From an uncultured Lachnospiraceae bacterium (GTDB lineage Bacteria; Bacillota; Clostridia; Lachnospirales; Lachnospiraceae), in contig CADBXF010000003.1 in NCBI GenBank assembly GCA_902798585.1, forward strand, positions 27,265 through 91,264: 64,000 bases of DNA, given 5' to 3'. The notes beneath the pieces were generated by a model, which saw only the letters and a program-made list of their open reading frames with translations, made no database searches and had not been told where the DNA came from. The position numbers and the translations under genes are program-made. This document shows, in pieces, positions 26,201 through 34,327 of the stretch. The stretch's first letter is position 1, and the number at the start of each line of letters is the position of its first letter.

Positions 26201-28449
26201 AGACCATCACCTTTACGGTTAATTACCACGAATCCGAAACCGCGGCGGCTTCGGCGATGACGAGCAAGGTTGTATACGGCTACAGCCAGAATACGCTCAC
26301 GGCGGAGGAGCTCGGGTTTGTTCAGCCCGGCAAGAAGTTCCTCGGCTGGAAGGTCTTCCGCGAATCCGACGGAAAATGGTATGTGAAGAACGCAGGCGGC
26401 AGCTGCTACTGGGCGACCTCGGTGCCTTCGGGCGGCAGCTATGCGCTGTACACGGACGGCGAGTGGGTTGCGAAAACCGCCGCGGCCGGTTCGGTGGTTC
26501 ACTTCTATGCACAGTGGGATACCACGGACACCTTTACCGTCAAATACTATCAGACGCAGGACGCGGCGGCGTCCGGCCTGACCAGCACGGTGACCTACGG
26601 CGTGAGCCAGAAGACGCTCACCGTCGAACAGCTCGGCTTTGCGCAGAGCGGCAAGAAGTTCCTCGGCTGGAGAGTGTACCGCGACTACGACAACAAGTGG
26701 TATGTGAAGGACGCAAACGGCAGCAAGTACTGGTCGACCTCGGTGCCTTCGGGCGGCGATTACGCACTGTATGTCAACGGCGAGTCGGTCGGCAGGACGA
26801 CGGTTGCGGGAACCACCGTGCACTTCTATGCGCAGTGGGAGGAGATCACGACATTTACCGTAAAATATCACGAGACCGACACAAGCGCCGCATCGACGCA
26901 GACGAGCACGGTTACCTACGGCGTGAGCCAGAAGACGCTCACCGTCGAGCAGCTTGGCTTTGCGCAGAGCGGCAAGAAGTTCCTCGGGTGGAGAGTTCAC
27001 CGCGAGTATGACAACAAGTGGTATGTGAAGGACGCAAACGGCAACAAGTCCTGGTCGACCACGGTGCCTTCGGGCGGCGATTACGCGCTGTATGTCAACG
27101 GCGAGTCGGTCGGCAAGACAACGGTAGCCGGGACCGTCGTGCACTTCTACGCGCAGTGGGAGACCACCAGCGACTTTACCGTAAAATACTATCAGACGGA
27201 CAATGCGGCACCTTCCTCGAAGACGAGCACGGTGACTTACGGCGTGAGCCAGAAGACGCTCACGATTTCGGAGCTCGGCTTCTCGCAGAGCGGCAAGCAC
27301 TTCAAGGGCTGGAAGGTGTACCGCGATTACGATAACAAGTGGTATGTGAAGGACGCAAACGGCAGCAAGTACTGGGCGACCTCGGTGCCTGCGGGCGGCG
27401 ATTACGCACTGTATGTCAACGGCGAATCGGTCGGCAAGACGACGGTTGCGGGCACCACGGCGCACTTCTTCGCGCAGTGGGAAGCGGATACATTTACCGT
27501 GAAATACTATTCGGCCGACGATGCAGAGGCATCGACGAGAACCAGCACGGTGACCTACGGCGTGAGCCAGAAGACGCTCACAATCTCGGAGCTCGGGTTC
27601 TCGAAGAGCGGCAGCGAGTTTGCCGGCTGGAAGGTGTACCGCGATTACGATAACAAGTGGTATGTGAAGGACGCAAACGGCAGCAAGTACTGGGCGACCT
27701 CGGTGCCTGCGGGCGGCGACTACGCACTGTATGTCAACGGCGAGTCGGTCGGCAAAACGACGGTTGCGGGCACCACGGCGCACTTCTACGCACAGTGGAA
27801 ACCCGCGAGCACATTTACCATCCAGTATCATGTCGCGAACAATCAGGCGTCGTCGCCGATGACCACGACGGTGACCTACGGCGTGAGCCAGAAGACTCTC
27901 ACCATCGAGGAGCTCGGCTTCGAGCGGAACGGACAGCGCTTCATCGGCTGGACCGTGTATCGCGAGTACGACGGAAAATGGTCCGTGAAAAACCCGGACG
28001 GCAGCACCTTCTGGGGCACGCAGCAATTTTCCGGAGGAACCGGCTTCAACCTGTATGTCAACGGCGAGTCGGTGAGCAGGACAGCGCCTGCCGGCACGGT
28101 TGTGCACATGTACGCGCAGTGGGCATCCCCGAACAAGTTCCTTGTGAAATACTACCTGACGGACAACTCGTCGTGCTCCCCGAAGATGACGCAGGTGCCG
28201 TACGGAACTACGACAAAGACACTGACCACGCAGGAGCTCGGGTTCTCGAGGGACGGCAAACAGTTCGTCGGCTGGAAGGTGTACCGTGATTACGATAAGA
28301 AGTGGTATGTGAAGGACGCAAACGGCAATAAATACTGGGCGACCTCGGTGCCTGCGGGCGGCGATTACGCGCTGTATGTCGACGGCGAGAACATCGCCAA
28401 AACGACCGTGAACGGCACCACGGCATACTTCTACGCACAGTGGAGGTAG
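23248..28449 (+). CDS. Large secreted beta-helix protein with InlB-like repeats
   Basis: 1,733 residues. MKKKTCLLLLALLFVFAGLS is a clear signal peptide start; the frame is also open to an ATG at 23218, rejected for spacing. Four repeats of about 85-110 residues follow, each with a YH/YY start, GWKVYRE-x-D-x-W and a final HFYAQW, the InlB B-repeat/Listeria-Bacteroides type. Residues of about 460-970 form a right-handed beta-helix: it opens with GAKPNDGKDDYAAIQKAL and YLPAGEYHIS, the pectate-lyase-superfamily entry, then many N-N-T-I-like rungs. Seven more repeats of about 107 residues end the protein. No LPXTG, membrane anchor or dockerin is visible. Glycan binding or cleavage at the surface is likely; catalytic residues were not identified. 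Confidence 0.85.
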   Translation: MKKKTCLLLLALLFVFAGLSAVVTAAAADSGVFVVYYHADLNAAASGTTTTVTYGVNTKTKTVEELGFTSKEKRFLGWRIYREKDQTWRVRKPDGTEGWAKTLSTGYSYVTYGNGCSVGGTVNAGENVHFYATWDDVVKFTIRYHDHDNYPPAGSTTEVYYGYSTPTLTYQQIGFNDANRTFRGWKVYREYDKSWAVKTADGGMTWSSNVNADTQYYLYPNGDIVAKTAPVGTVVHFYGQWIDSTGFTIKFHPSDSAAAVSRTQSVTYGVNTKTYTSGELGITNGTLAMKGWKVYRESDKKWRVLDANSQEGYWATSVPSGGSYQLYGDGCYVAETAYAGDTVHFYAQWAENTFFVKYHRDEDAAAHSTVTTVDKVNGTKILSVAELGFRKDSCIFLGWKAQKERTGEWLVRGASGREWSKTYTDDNIALISDKEWLRDTSGAGETVHLYAVWTEDGVIDVTITEIGAKPNDGKDDYAAIQKALNLARSSTNPIIVYLPAGEYHISRDLGIYSDTTLWLDDNAVIIRTDDRCPMLRNGTLQAGETAKGGYEAIHNIVIRGGKWDGNVTSKDSSGRGLYSKSLFFFYHGENITIASTELTECCGYHFIELAGTKDVTISDSVFRDFVPAADSDGETGGDVYISEAIQLDFPGIGNADEAVPIDGTPCKNVTISGCTFRNVPSGVGNHHIASQKCRNVEIKGNTFSGIDGYCVILAGMEDGSVYNNTATDVHAFLRAEQCYDFEVFGNNVRHGSRNISAVLDLIEMKTSELTIRDNTFTGSDRMILNCKNSTVSFNANTVTYPAGSHVGENALYFYNSEAAVMTNTITNAGLAAIRFASGSEGLIDGNRITAPGTAGIYVTDSVIYGIVGNTIDYTGNNGMWIERSEVTIEDNTVTNSGTNGIYLGDVYDTTVWDNTIVNAGTNGIYILRGEINITGNTILEAEKYGIVAYGNTQQLSGSVKNNKLTNCTVYVPSQIEKANNTESTETITFTVNYHESETAAASAMTSKVVYGYSQNTLTAEELGFVQPGKKFLGWKVFRESDGKWYVKNAGGSCYWATSVPSGGSYALYTDGEWVAKTAAAGSVVHFYAQWDTTDTFTVKYYQTQDAAASGLTSTVTYGVSQKTLTVEQLGFAQSGKKFLGWRVYRDYDNKWYVKDANGSKYWSTSVPSGGDYALYVNGESVGRTTVAGTTVHFYAQWEEITTFTVKYHETDTSAASTQTSTVTYGVSQKTLTVEQLGFAQSGKKFLGWRVHREYDNKWYVKDANGNKSWSTTVPSGGDYALYVNGESVGKTTVAGTVVHFYAQWETTSDFTVKYYQTDNAAPSSKTSTVTYGVSQKTLTISELGFSQSGKHFKGWKVYRDYDNKWYVKDANGSKYWATSVPAGGDYALYVNGESVGKTTVAGTTAHFFAQWEADTFTVKYYSADDAEASTRTSTVTYGVSQKTLTISELGFSKSGSEFAGWKVYRDYDNKWYVKDANGSKYWATSVPAGGDYALYVNGESVGKTTVAGTTAHFYAQWKPASTFTIQYHVANNQASSPMTTTVTYGVSQKTLTIEELGFERNGQRFIGWTVYREYDGKWSVKNPDGSTFWGTQQFSGGTGFNLYVNGESVSRTAPAGTVVHMYAQWASPNKFLVKYYLTDNSSCSPKMTQVPYGTTTKTLTTQELGFSRDGKQFVGWKVYRDYDKKWYVKDANGNKYWATSVPAGGDYALYVDGENIAKTTVNGTTAYFYAQWR
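26206..28446 (+). repeat. Seven tandem coding repeats of about 320 bp
   Basis: The shared decamer CGTGAGCCAG recurs at 26601, 26922, 27243, 27561 and 27882, giving periods of 321, 321, 318 and 321 bases. Several units are almost identical at DNA level over long stretches, for example around the KWYVKDANG block, which implies recent duplication or gene conversion. Confidence 0.9.
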
Positions 28450-28469
28450 CGCAGGCATTTTGCGCCGGG

Positions 28470-28491
28470 CTCTGCGGACTTTCGCGCAGAG
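28470..28491 (+). terminator. Weak hairpin after the surface-protein gene
   Basis: CTCTGCG and CGCAGAG make a 7-bp stem with an 8-base loop. There is no T run, so it may be an mRNA 3' end structure and not a true terminator. Confidence 0.35.
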
Positions 28492-28501
28492 GCGTTGACG
28501 A

Positions 28502-28530
28502 TTGACACACTTCGTAAAATAGTGTATACT
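28502..28530 (+). promoter_or_regulatory. Promoter of the Wzz-like gene pair
   Basis: TTGACA at 28502-28507 and TATACT at 28525-28530 with a 17-base spacer, very close to consensus. A 7-bp hairpin (AGCACCG/CGGTGCT, 28537-28556) starts right where transcription should begin and is followed by TTTGTT, so it is either a 5' stabiliser or an early attenuator. Confidence 0.8.
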
Positions 28531-28598
28531 GCACAGAGCACCGTAAAATCGGTGCTTTGTTGCAGATTAAGGAACTTTCGGGAAAGGAAATTACAACT

Positions 28599-30215
28599 GT
28601 GTCTGATAAACTTCAGCAGGGAAAGGAGAACACTTCCCTGTCTATGGAAAGAGACTCGCAGATCAATGTTGTCGTCAACCGCTCCGGCGAGAACGACGGA
28701 AGCATCGATTTGATGCGGGTGTTAGGCAACATGAAAGTAAAAGGGCGCGTGTATGCATGGGTTGTTATCCTGTGCATGGTTCTCGGTTTGTGCGCTCCCC
28801 TCTGGCTGTATCAGTTGAAGGATGACGATACGCGCGTTGCGTCGGTTGTCACATTTGACTACGATGTACTCGATACGACGAACCCGTTGATTACGCCCAC
28901 GCCGATGCCGGTAGAGGATCTCACGGCGCCGGACGGCACCGAGCTCGATGTTTCGCAGATCACCTCGGCGTATGTGCTGCAGGATGCGCTCCGCAGCGTT
29001 GCGCTCTCGGAGGAGATTTCGATTGCCGCGCTTCGGAAAAACATTTCCATCGAGCGCATGCTCACGGAAGACAGCCGCAGACAGCAGGAGATTGCGAAGC
29101 AGATGCTGGCGGACAAAAACAGCCAGGCGTATACGCAGCTCCAGAGCGTGAAGCTCAAGTATGTGAACCAGATTATCGTGTCGCTCTCCAACGGCTTCCG
29201 CGAGAATGACGACGAGAAGAAAGTGTTCCTCTCGGATGACGAGCTCCGGCTTCTGCTTGACCGCATTTTGTTCTCGTACAACCAATACCTTGCGATGACC
29301 TATGCCGACCTCATGCTTCCCGGCGATGAGATTTCGGTGATTGACACCGAGCAGCTGGATATCATGGAGAGCGTCGACATGCTTCGCACCGCGCTTACAA
29401 ACCTGTATAACTACTGCGACGGCAAATCCGACGAGATTAAGTCCTACCGCTCGTTCCGCGACGGTCGTTCCCTGGAGGATCTGATGGAGACGCTCCAGAC
29501 GGCGCGCGATGTGAATGTAGAGTATCTCTACTCCGATATCACCGCGAGCAGCGTGGCGAAGGATCGCGAGGCGATGATTGCAAAATACCGCTTCCAGATG
29601 CGCGAGGCGCAGACAAAGCTCGATGTAATCAACGAGAAGATTGCGCAGACGGCGGAAACTCTCAAAAACTACAAGCACGACCAGATTTATGTCGAGCAGC
29701 AGGACGGCGAGGGTTCAAAGACAACGAAGATTACAACGGAATACTATAACAAGCTGATTCTGGAGCAGGCAGCGAACTATGAGAGCGCTACCTCTCTGGA
29801 GATTTCCATCGACAATCTGAAGGCGAAGATTGAGAGCCTGCAGTCGGAGACCGCTGCGTCGGACACCGAGAAGGCGAAGATCGAGCTTGCGGAATCCACG
29901 AAGATCTGTCATGAGATTTACCGGCAGATCTGCGACCAGATGGAGGAAATTTTCAACAGCTCCTTCTACACGACCTATGCAAAACGCTCGGCGGCACAGG
30001 GCAGAACGCCCAACTTCCTTGCGGCGAATCTGAAGAAGATGATTCTCTGCGCGGCGCTCGGTGCGTTCCTCGCAGGCTGCGTATGGTTTGCAAGCGCATT
30101 TTCCGCGGAGATGAAGCGAAGCGGTAAAGTCAGCGCGAAAGATACCGACGGCGACGGAGGCGACGCGAATGACACCGGCGTTTGCGGGGAGTCCGGAAAG
30201 GAGGCGGAAGTATGA
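28599..30215 (+). CDS. Wzz-like chain-length/export membrane protein (copy 1)
   Basis: 538 residues. One membrane helix near residues 58-78 (AWVVILCMVLGLCAPLWLY) and one near the C-terminus (MILCAALGAFLAGCVWFASA) flank a long, charged, mostly helical region with coiled-coil character, notably KIAQTAETLKNYK and DNLKAKIESLQSE. That is the topology of Wzz/polysaccharide co-polymerases, although sequence similarity is weak. GTG at 28599 is preferred because GGAAAGGAAA sits about 9 bases upstream; ATG at 28644 lacks a well-spaced site. It probably regulates chain length or export of the glycan made by the upstream locus. No tyrosine kinase partner follows. Confidence 0.65.
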   Translation: MSDKLQQGKENTSLSMERDSQINVVVNRSGENDGSIDLMRVLGNMKVKGRVYAWVVILCMVLGLCAPLWLYQLKDDDTRVASVVTFDYDVLDTTNPLITPTPMPVEDLTAPDGTELDVSQITSAYVLQDALRSVALSEEISIAALRKNISIERMLTEDSRRQQEIAKQMLADKNSQAYTQLQSVKLKYVNQIIVSLSNGFRENDDEKKVFLSDDELRLLLDRILFSYNQYLAMTYADLMLPGDEISVIDTEQLDIMESVDMLRTALTNLYNYCDGKSDEIKSYRSFRDGRSLEDLMETLQTARDVNVEYLYSDITASSVAKDREAMIAKYRFQMREAQTKLDVINEKIAQTAETLKNYKHDQIYVEQQDGEGSKTTKITTEYYNKLILEQAANYESATSLEISIDNLKAKIESLQSETAASDTEKAKIELAESTKICHEIYRQICDQMEEIFNSSFYTTYAKRSAAQGRTPNFLAANLKKMILCAALGAFLAGCVWFASAFSAEMKRSGKVSAKDTDGDGGDANDTGVCGESGKEAEV

Positions 30216-31792
30216 GTAACAAGACAAATTCCGCCGGAAAGAACAAGGCGGGTGTATTTTCCGCACTTCGGAAGAAGAACGACGGCACAAGGACGCCGCT
30301 TACGCTGTGGCGCAAGGCGATTTATCTTCTCGCGGGCGCGGCTCTGCTCGGAGTGATTCTCTCGGTGATTCTGTTCTGCCTTGACAAAAAGCCGGTGAAG
30401 GCGTCGGCGAAGATGCAGCTGGCCTTCAACGGAGCTGCGGAAGGAATCGCGCCGGACGGACGCATTTACGACATCTACGAGCTGACTTCGGACGAGGTGA
30501 TTGCGGAAGCGCTTAAGAAAGCGGGCCTTGACGGCAAATACGCCGTGGCGAAGGTTCGCGAGAGTCTCGCGGTTGCAGGCACCTATCCCGAGGATATCGT
30601 GAACCAGACGATGAGCTATGAGTCGCTCCTCGATTTTACGACGAATCGTACGCTGACGGCGGAACGGTTCTATCCGACATTGTTTACGGTAGAGCTCAAC
30701 AACAAATTCGACGCGAAGATTTCGAAGAAAAATCTCGAACTGATTCTTAAAAATATCCTTGCGGCGTACAAGGAGAAGTTTGCGATGACCTATACGCAGG
30801 GCACGCCTGCCGCGGAAGCGACATTTGTGCTCAGCCAGTACGATTACCCGCAGCAGCTTGAGATTTTGCAGCAGCGGCTTGCAATCGTATCCCGCTATGC
30901 GCAGGAGATGTATGAGAAGGAGCCGACCTTCCGCTTCGGCGGCGCCGGTTTCAACGATATCGTGGTACGGCTGAATGCCCTTACGGACAGCGACATCGGC
31001 CGTCTGAACGCAAACCTTACGCTCAACGCGCTCACGAAGGACCCGGATCGTCTGCTGACGCAGTACCGTTTCGAGCTCAGAGATCTCGGCAACAGTCTGG
31101 GGAAGCGCAAAGCACAGCTGGCTCTTCTCGACAAGCTGATTGCCTCCTACGAGAAGAGTGATATTCTCTATATCAGCACGAAGGATTCGCTCACCAAGAT
31201 CGACGGCGATTCGACGAAGACATACGATTCGCTTGTTGACATTCGCAGAAATGTTGCGAACGGCAACACGAGGCTTTCCTCGCAGATTGCGACATTCGAG
31301 CTGAAGCTCTCCGACCTGACCGGCGAACCGGAGGATAAGGGCAGCACGCCTGACGACGGCGATACCGCGCAGGATACCGGAAACGACACCGCCGGTGACG
31401 GTACGGATTCCGGTGAAAACGCAGGCGACAACGCGGGCAGCGACAATGCGGACGGAAACTCCGGGGAGACCGGCGTAACCACGCAGGACAACTCTGCGAC
31501 GAAGGCACAGCGCGAGGCACTCGAGAAGGAGATTTCCGTTCTCGAGGGCAAATGCGATGCGGTGATTGCGGATTTCACCGAGATGCTCAGGGCTTGGAAC
31601 GAGCAGAAGGTGAACGACATGACTGTGGCCGTTTCCGACTACCGCTATGATGCGCAGAAGCTTATCTCCGGCGCATTTATCAAGAAGGCTGTCATGACCG
31701 CGGGCCCGATTTTCATGCTCGCCGTAATCATTTGCCTTGTCATGATTATCGCGGAGAAGAGCCGCGAGGGGCGCATGTCGGCAGAGCAGTGA
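30212..31792 (+). CDS. Wzz-like chain-length/export membrane protein (copy 2)
   Basis: 526 residues with the same plan as the preceding protein: a membrane helix at about residues 37-58 (AIYLLAGAALLGVILSVILF), a long helical exterior part, and a second helix close to the C-terminus (AVMTAGPIFMLAVIICLVMI). Residues of about 380-430 are a low-complexity stretch rich in Asp, Gly, Asn and Thr, absent from copy 1. ATG at 30212 overlaps the upstream stop and has AAAGGAGG before it. The tight coupling suggests that the two proteins form a mixed oligomer. Confidence 0.62.
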   Translation: MSNKTNSAGKNKAGVFSALRKKNDGTRTPLTLWRKAIYLLAGAALLGVILSVILFCLDKKPVKASAKMQLAFNGAAEGIAPDGRIYDIYELTSDEVIAEALKKAGLDGKYAVAKVRESLAVAGTYPEDIVNQTMSYESLLDFTTNRTLTAERFYPTLFTVELNNKFDAKISKKNLELILKNILAAYKEKFAMTYTQGTPAAEATFVLSQYDYPQQLEILQQRLAIVSRYAQEMYEKEPTFRFGGAGFNDIVVRLNALTDSDIGRLNANLTLNALTKDPDRLLTQYRFELRDLGNSLGKRKAQLALLDKLIASYEKSDILYISTKDSLTKIDGDSTKTYDSLVDIRRNVANGNTRLSSQIATFELKLSDLTGEPEDKGSTPDDGDTAQDTGNDTAGDGTDSGENAGDNAGSDNADGNSGETGVTTQDNSATKAQREALEKEISVLEGKCDAVIADFTEMLRAWNEQKVNDMTVAVSDYRYDAQKLISGAFIKKAVMTAGPIFMLAVIICLVMIIAEKSREGRMSAEQ

Positions 31793-31819
31793 TTTCAAAA
31801 CCACACAGAATGATTGGGG

Positions 31820-31854
31820 GACTCCGGCTGATACTCAGGCGGAGTCTTGCTTCT
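31820..31854 (+). terminator. Terminator after the Wzz-like pair
   Basis: GACTCCGGCTGA pairs with TCAGGCGGAGTC (12 positions, one mismatch) around a TAC loop, followed by a T-containing tail. The tail is imperfect, so termination may be partial. Confidence 0.55.
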
Positions 31855-31918
31855 ATCGTGTCCGGAAAATGCGAAAGAAATACCCGCGATTGTCGGGCGA
31901 AATAAATCAGAGGTCACC

Positions 31919-34117
31919 ATGGATTTTGCAGAACAACAAGTAAGAGCGCCGTTTCAGCCGGAGGCTGTTTTTTCGGACGGTACGGAGGCGTTTCGCTCGC
32001 CGTGTGAGCCGGAGGCGTACGATTTCGTGACGCTTCGTCTGCGCGTCGGAAAAAATCAGACGATTCGCGCAAGCGTCGTAATTCGGGAGAGAGCCGGCCG
32101 CATCGATATGACGCCGGAGTACAGCGACGAGCGGTTCGACTGGTACCGGGCGGAGATTGAGCTGATTGACAAGCCGCTCCATTATTTCTTCGAGATAGCG
32201 ACGGAGGGCGGCGTCTTCCGGTACGACCGGCTCGGCGTGATGCTCTCGGAGCGCGAGACGGCCTGTTTTCGGATTTCGCCCGGCTTTCACACGCCCGATT
32301 GGGCGAAGGGCGCCGTCATGTATCAGATTTTCGTCGACCGCTTCTGCAACGGTGACCCGACGAACGATGTGCAGACGGGCGAGTACTTCTATATCGACCG
32401 TCCGGCGAAGGAAGTGACGGACTGGGGGCGCGCGCCGGAGGCCTGCGATGTGCAGGAATTTTACGGGGGCGACCTCGCGGGCGTCATCAAGAAACTCGAT
32501 TACCTGCAGCGGCTCGGAATCGAGGTTCTGTACCTGAATCCCATATTCGTCTCGCCCTCGAGCCACAAATACGATATCCAGGATTACGACCACATCGATC
32601 CGCATTTCGGCGTGATTGTCAAGGATGCGCCGACCGGCCTCCCGGAGGGAGACACGGTCAATGCGCATTCCGCGCAGTATATTGCACGCGTGACCTCTCG
32701 CGAAAACCTCGAGGGAAGCAACGAGCTCTTCGCACAGCTTGTCGCGGAGGCGCACAGGCGCGGCATGCGCGTCATCATCGACGGCGTATTCAACCACTGC
32801 GGCTCCTTCAACAAATGGATGGACCGCGAGGGCATCTACAAAAATGCCGAAGGCTTCGAGGACGGAGCCTACGGCTCAAAGAACAGCCCGTTTCGGTCGT
32901 TCTTCGCTTTCGAGAAGGACGCGGTCGCACGAGACGGGGATTCTGTCGGTAGTGCGGATGGTTGCGATGCGGACGGAGGTTCGACCGGCAGTCCCGCGGC
33001 TGTCGGCCCGGATGATTTCGTGGGCGGCGACGACCCCTATGAGGGTTGGTGGGGCCACGAGACGCTTCCGAAGCTCAATTATGAGAAATCGCCGAAGCTG
33101 AAGAATTATATCATGCGAATCGCCCGCAAATGGGTTTCGGCGCCGTACGGCGCGGACGGCTGGAGGCTTGATGTGGCAGCCGATCTCGGGCGGAGCGAAG
33201 AATATAACCATGAGTTCTGGAAGGAGTTTCGCCGAAGCGTCAAATCAGCCAATCCGGAGGCGCTGATTCTCGCCGAGCACTACGGCGACGCCTCGCCGTG
33301 GCTGCAGGGCGACGAGTGGGATTCCGTGATGAACTATGATGCCTTTATGGAGCCGGTCGGCTGGTTCCTCACGGGCATGGAGAAGCACAGTGACGCGGCC
33401 AGAGAGGATTTGTACGATAACGAGAAGGCATTTGATTTTGCGATGCGGTGCAATATGGCGCGCTTCCAGACATCGTCTTTGCTCACGGCGATGAACGAGC
33501 TCTCCAACCACGATCATTCGCGTTTTCTGACGCGAACGAACCGCCGCGTCGGGCGCACGGAGTCGGCGGGCTCCGCCGCAGCTGACGAGGGCGTGAACAG
33601 GGCGATTATGCGCGAGGCCGTCATGATACAGATGACATGGCCGGGCGCACCGTGCGTTTACTACGGCGATGAGGCCGGCGTGTGCGGCTGGACAGATCCG
33701 GACAACCGCCGCACATATCCGTGGGGCCACGAGGATACGGAAATGGTTCGCTTCCACCGCGAGATGATTCGCATCCACCGGGCGTACCGCTCGCTTCGCG
33801 TGGGTTCTCTGGTGTGGCTTGCGGAGGATTACGGACTGCTCGCGTACGCCCGCATGCTGCCGGGTAAGGCGGGCACGAAAAATGCAGGTGCAGGCGAGGC
33901 GGTCATCACCGTAATCAACAATACCGACTGCCGCCGTGATGTACATCTTCCCGTCTGGCTTGCAGGCGTGAAGGACAGCTCGCGCATGGTACGACTGATG
34001 CGAAGCAGCGAGGACGGTTTCGGCGCGGAGGCAGCAATCTACCCTGTCCGCGACGGCTATGTGACGATCTCCGTGGATCCGATGGGCGGAGCTGTGCTGA
34101 AGAATCTTGAGTATTAA
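31919..34117 (+). CDS. GH13 alpha-glycosidase (neopullulanase/cyclomaltodextrinase-like)
   Basis: 732 residues. An N-terminal beta-sandwich domain precedes a GH13 barrel that opens MYQIFVDRFCNGDPTNDV, as in maltogenic amylases and neopullulanases. The nucleophile is Asp418 in DGWRLDVA, the acid/base Glu453 in ILAEHYGD, and the transition-state Asp532 in NHDHS. A Gly/Asp/Ser-rich insert of about 40 residues near 340-380 interrupts domain B. No signal peptide is seen, so it should act inside the cell on imported maltodextrins. ATG at 31919 has a GAGG site; the open frame extends 72 bases upstream from a TTG. Not obviously linked to its neighbours. Confidence 0.87.
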   Translation: MDFAEQQVRAPFQPEAVFSDGTEAFRSPCEPEAYDFVTLRLRVGKNQTIRASVVIRERAGRIDMTPEYSDERFDWYRAEIELIDKPLHYFFEIATEGGVFRYDRLGVMLSERETACFRISPGFHTPDWAKGAVMYQIFVDRFCNGDPTNDVQTGEYFYIDRPAKEVTDWGRAPEACDVQEFYGGDLAGVIKKLDYLQRLGIEVLYLNPIFVSPSSHKYDIQDYDHIDPHFGVIVKDAPTGLPEGDTVNAHSAQYIARVTSRENLEGSNELFAQLVAEAHRRGMRVIIDGVFNHCGSFNKWMDREGIYKNAEGFEDGAYGSKNSPFRSFFAFEKDAVARDGDSVGSADGCDADGGSTGSPAAVGPDDFVGGDDPYEGWWGHETLPKLNYEKSPKLKNYIMRIARKWVSAPYGADGWRLDVAADLGRSEEYNHEFWKEFRRSVKSANPEALILAEHYGDASPWLQGDEWDSVMNYDAFMEPVGWFLTGMEKHSDAAREDLYDNEKAFDFAMRCNMARFQTSSLLTAMNELSNHDHSRFLTRTNRRVGRTESAGSAAADEGVNRAIMREAVMIQMTWPGAPCVYYGDEAGVCGWTDPDNRRTYPWGHEDTEMVRFHREMIRIHRAYRSLRVGSLVWLAEDYGLLAYARMLPGKAGTKNAGAGEAVITVINNTDCRRDVHLPVWLAGVKDSSRMVRLMRSSEDGFGAEAAIYPVRDGYVTISVDPMGGAVLKNLEY

Positions 34118-34171
34118 GATATTTTTCGCACAAAGCGGTATCAAAGCATGTTATGTATAGTTGTTCCAATC

Positions 34172-34200
34172 TTGACACGAGAGCATATAAATGTTATCTT
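34172..34200 (+). promoter_or_regulatory. Promoter of the trigger-factor-like lipoprotein gene
   Basis: TTGACA at 34172-34177 and TATCTT at 34195-34200, 17 bases apart, in a 210-base AT-rich gap. About 120 bases of untranslated leader follow, in which I recognise no known riboswitch. Confidence 0.55.
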
Positions 34201-34327
34201 TAAGAAAGACAATTTGCGTTATCGGTAGATGGATAGCGCGATTGTTAAACATACTTGTACAAAGCAATGGTTTGGACCGGAACCTTATTAAGGGATGTTT
34301 TCGTATCGGTCGTGAAAGGGGGCAGAG

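Noticed and set aside
26206..28446. Possible CRISPR-like or satellite array
   Set aside because: The roughly 320-base units keep the reading frame and encode one protein domain each, without spacers.
24424..28458. A 1,344-residue open frame on the minus strand
   Set aside because: It mirrors the repeat-rich plus-strand gene, is full of Arg, His and Val, has no ribosome site, and its repeats are only the reverse image of the coding repeats.
34201..34327. A riboswitch in the long leader of the lipoprotein gene
   Set aside because: Only short, imperfect inverted repeats are visible and no known consensus could be matched.
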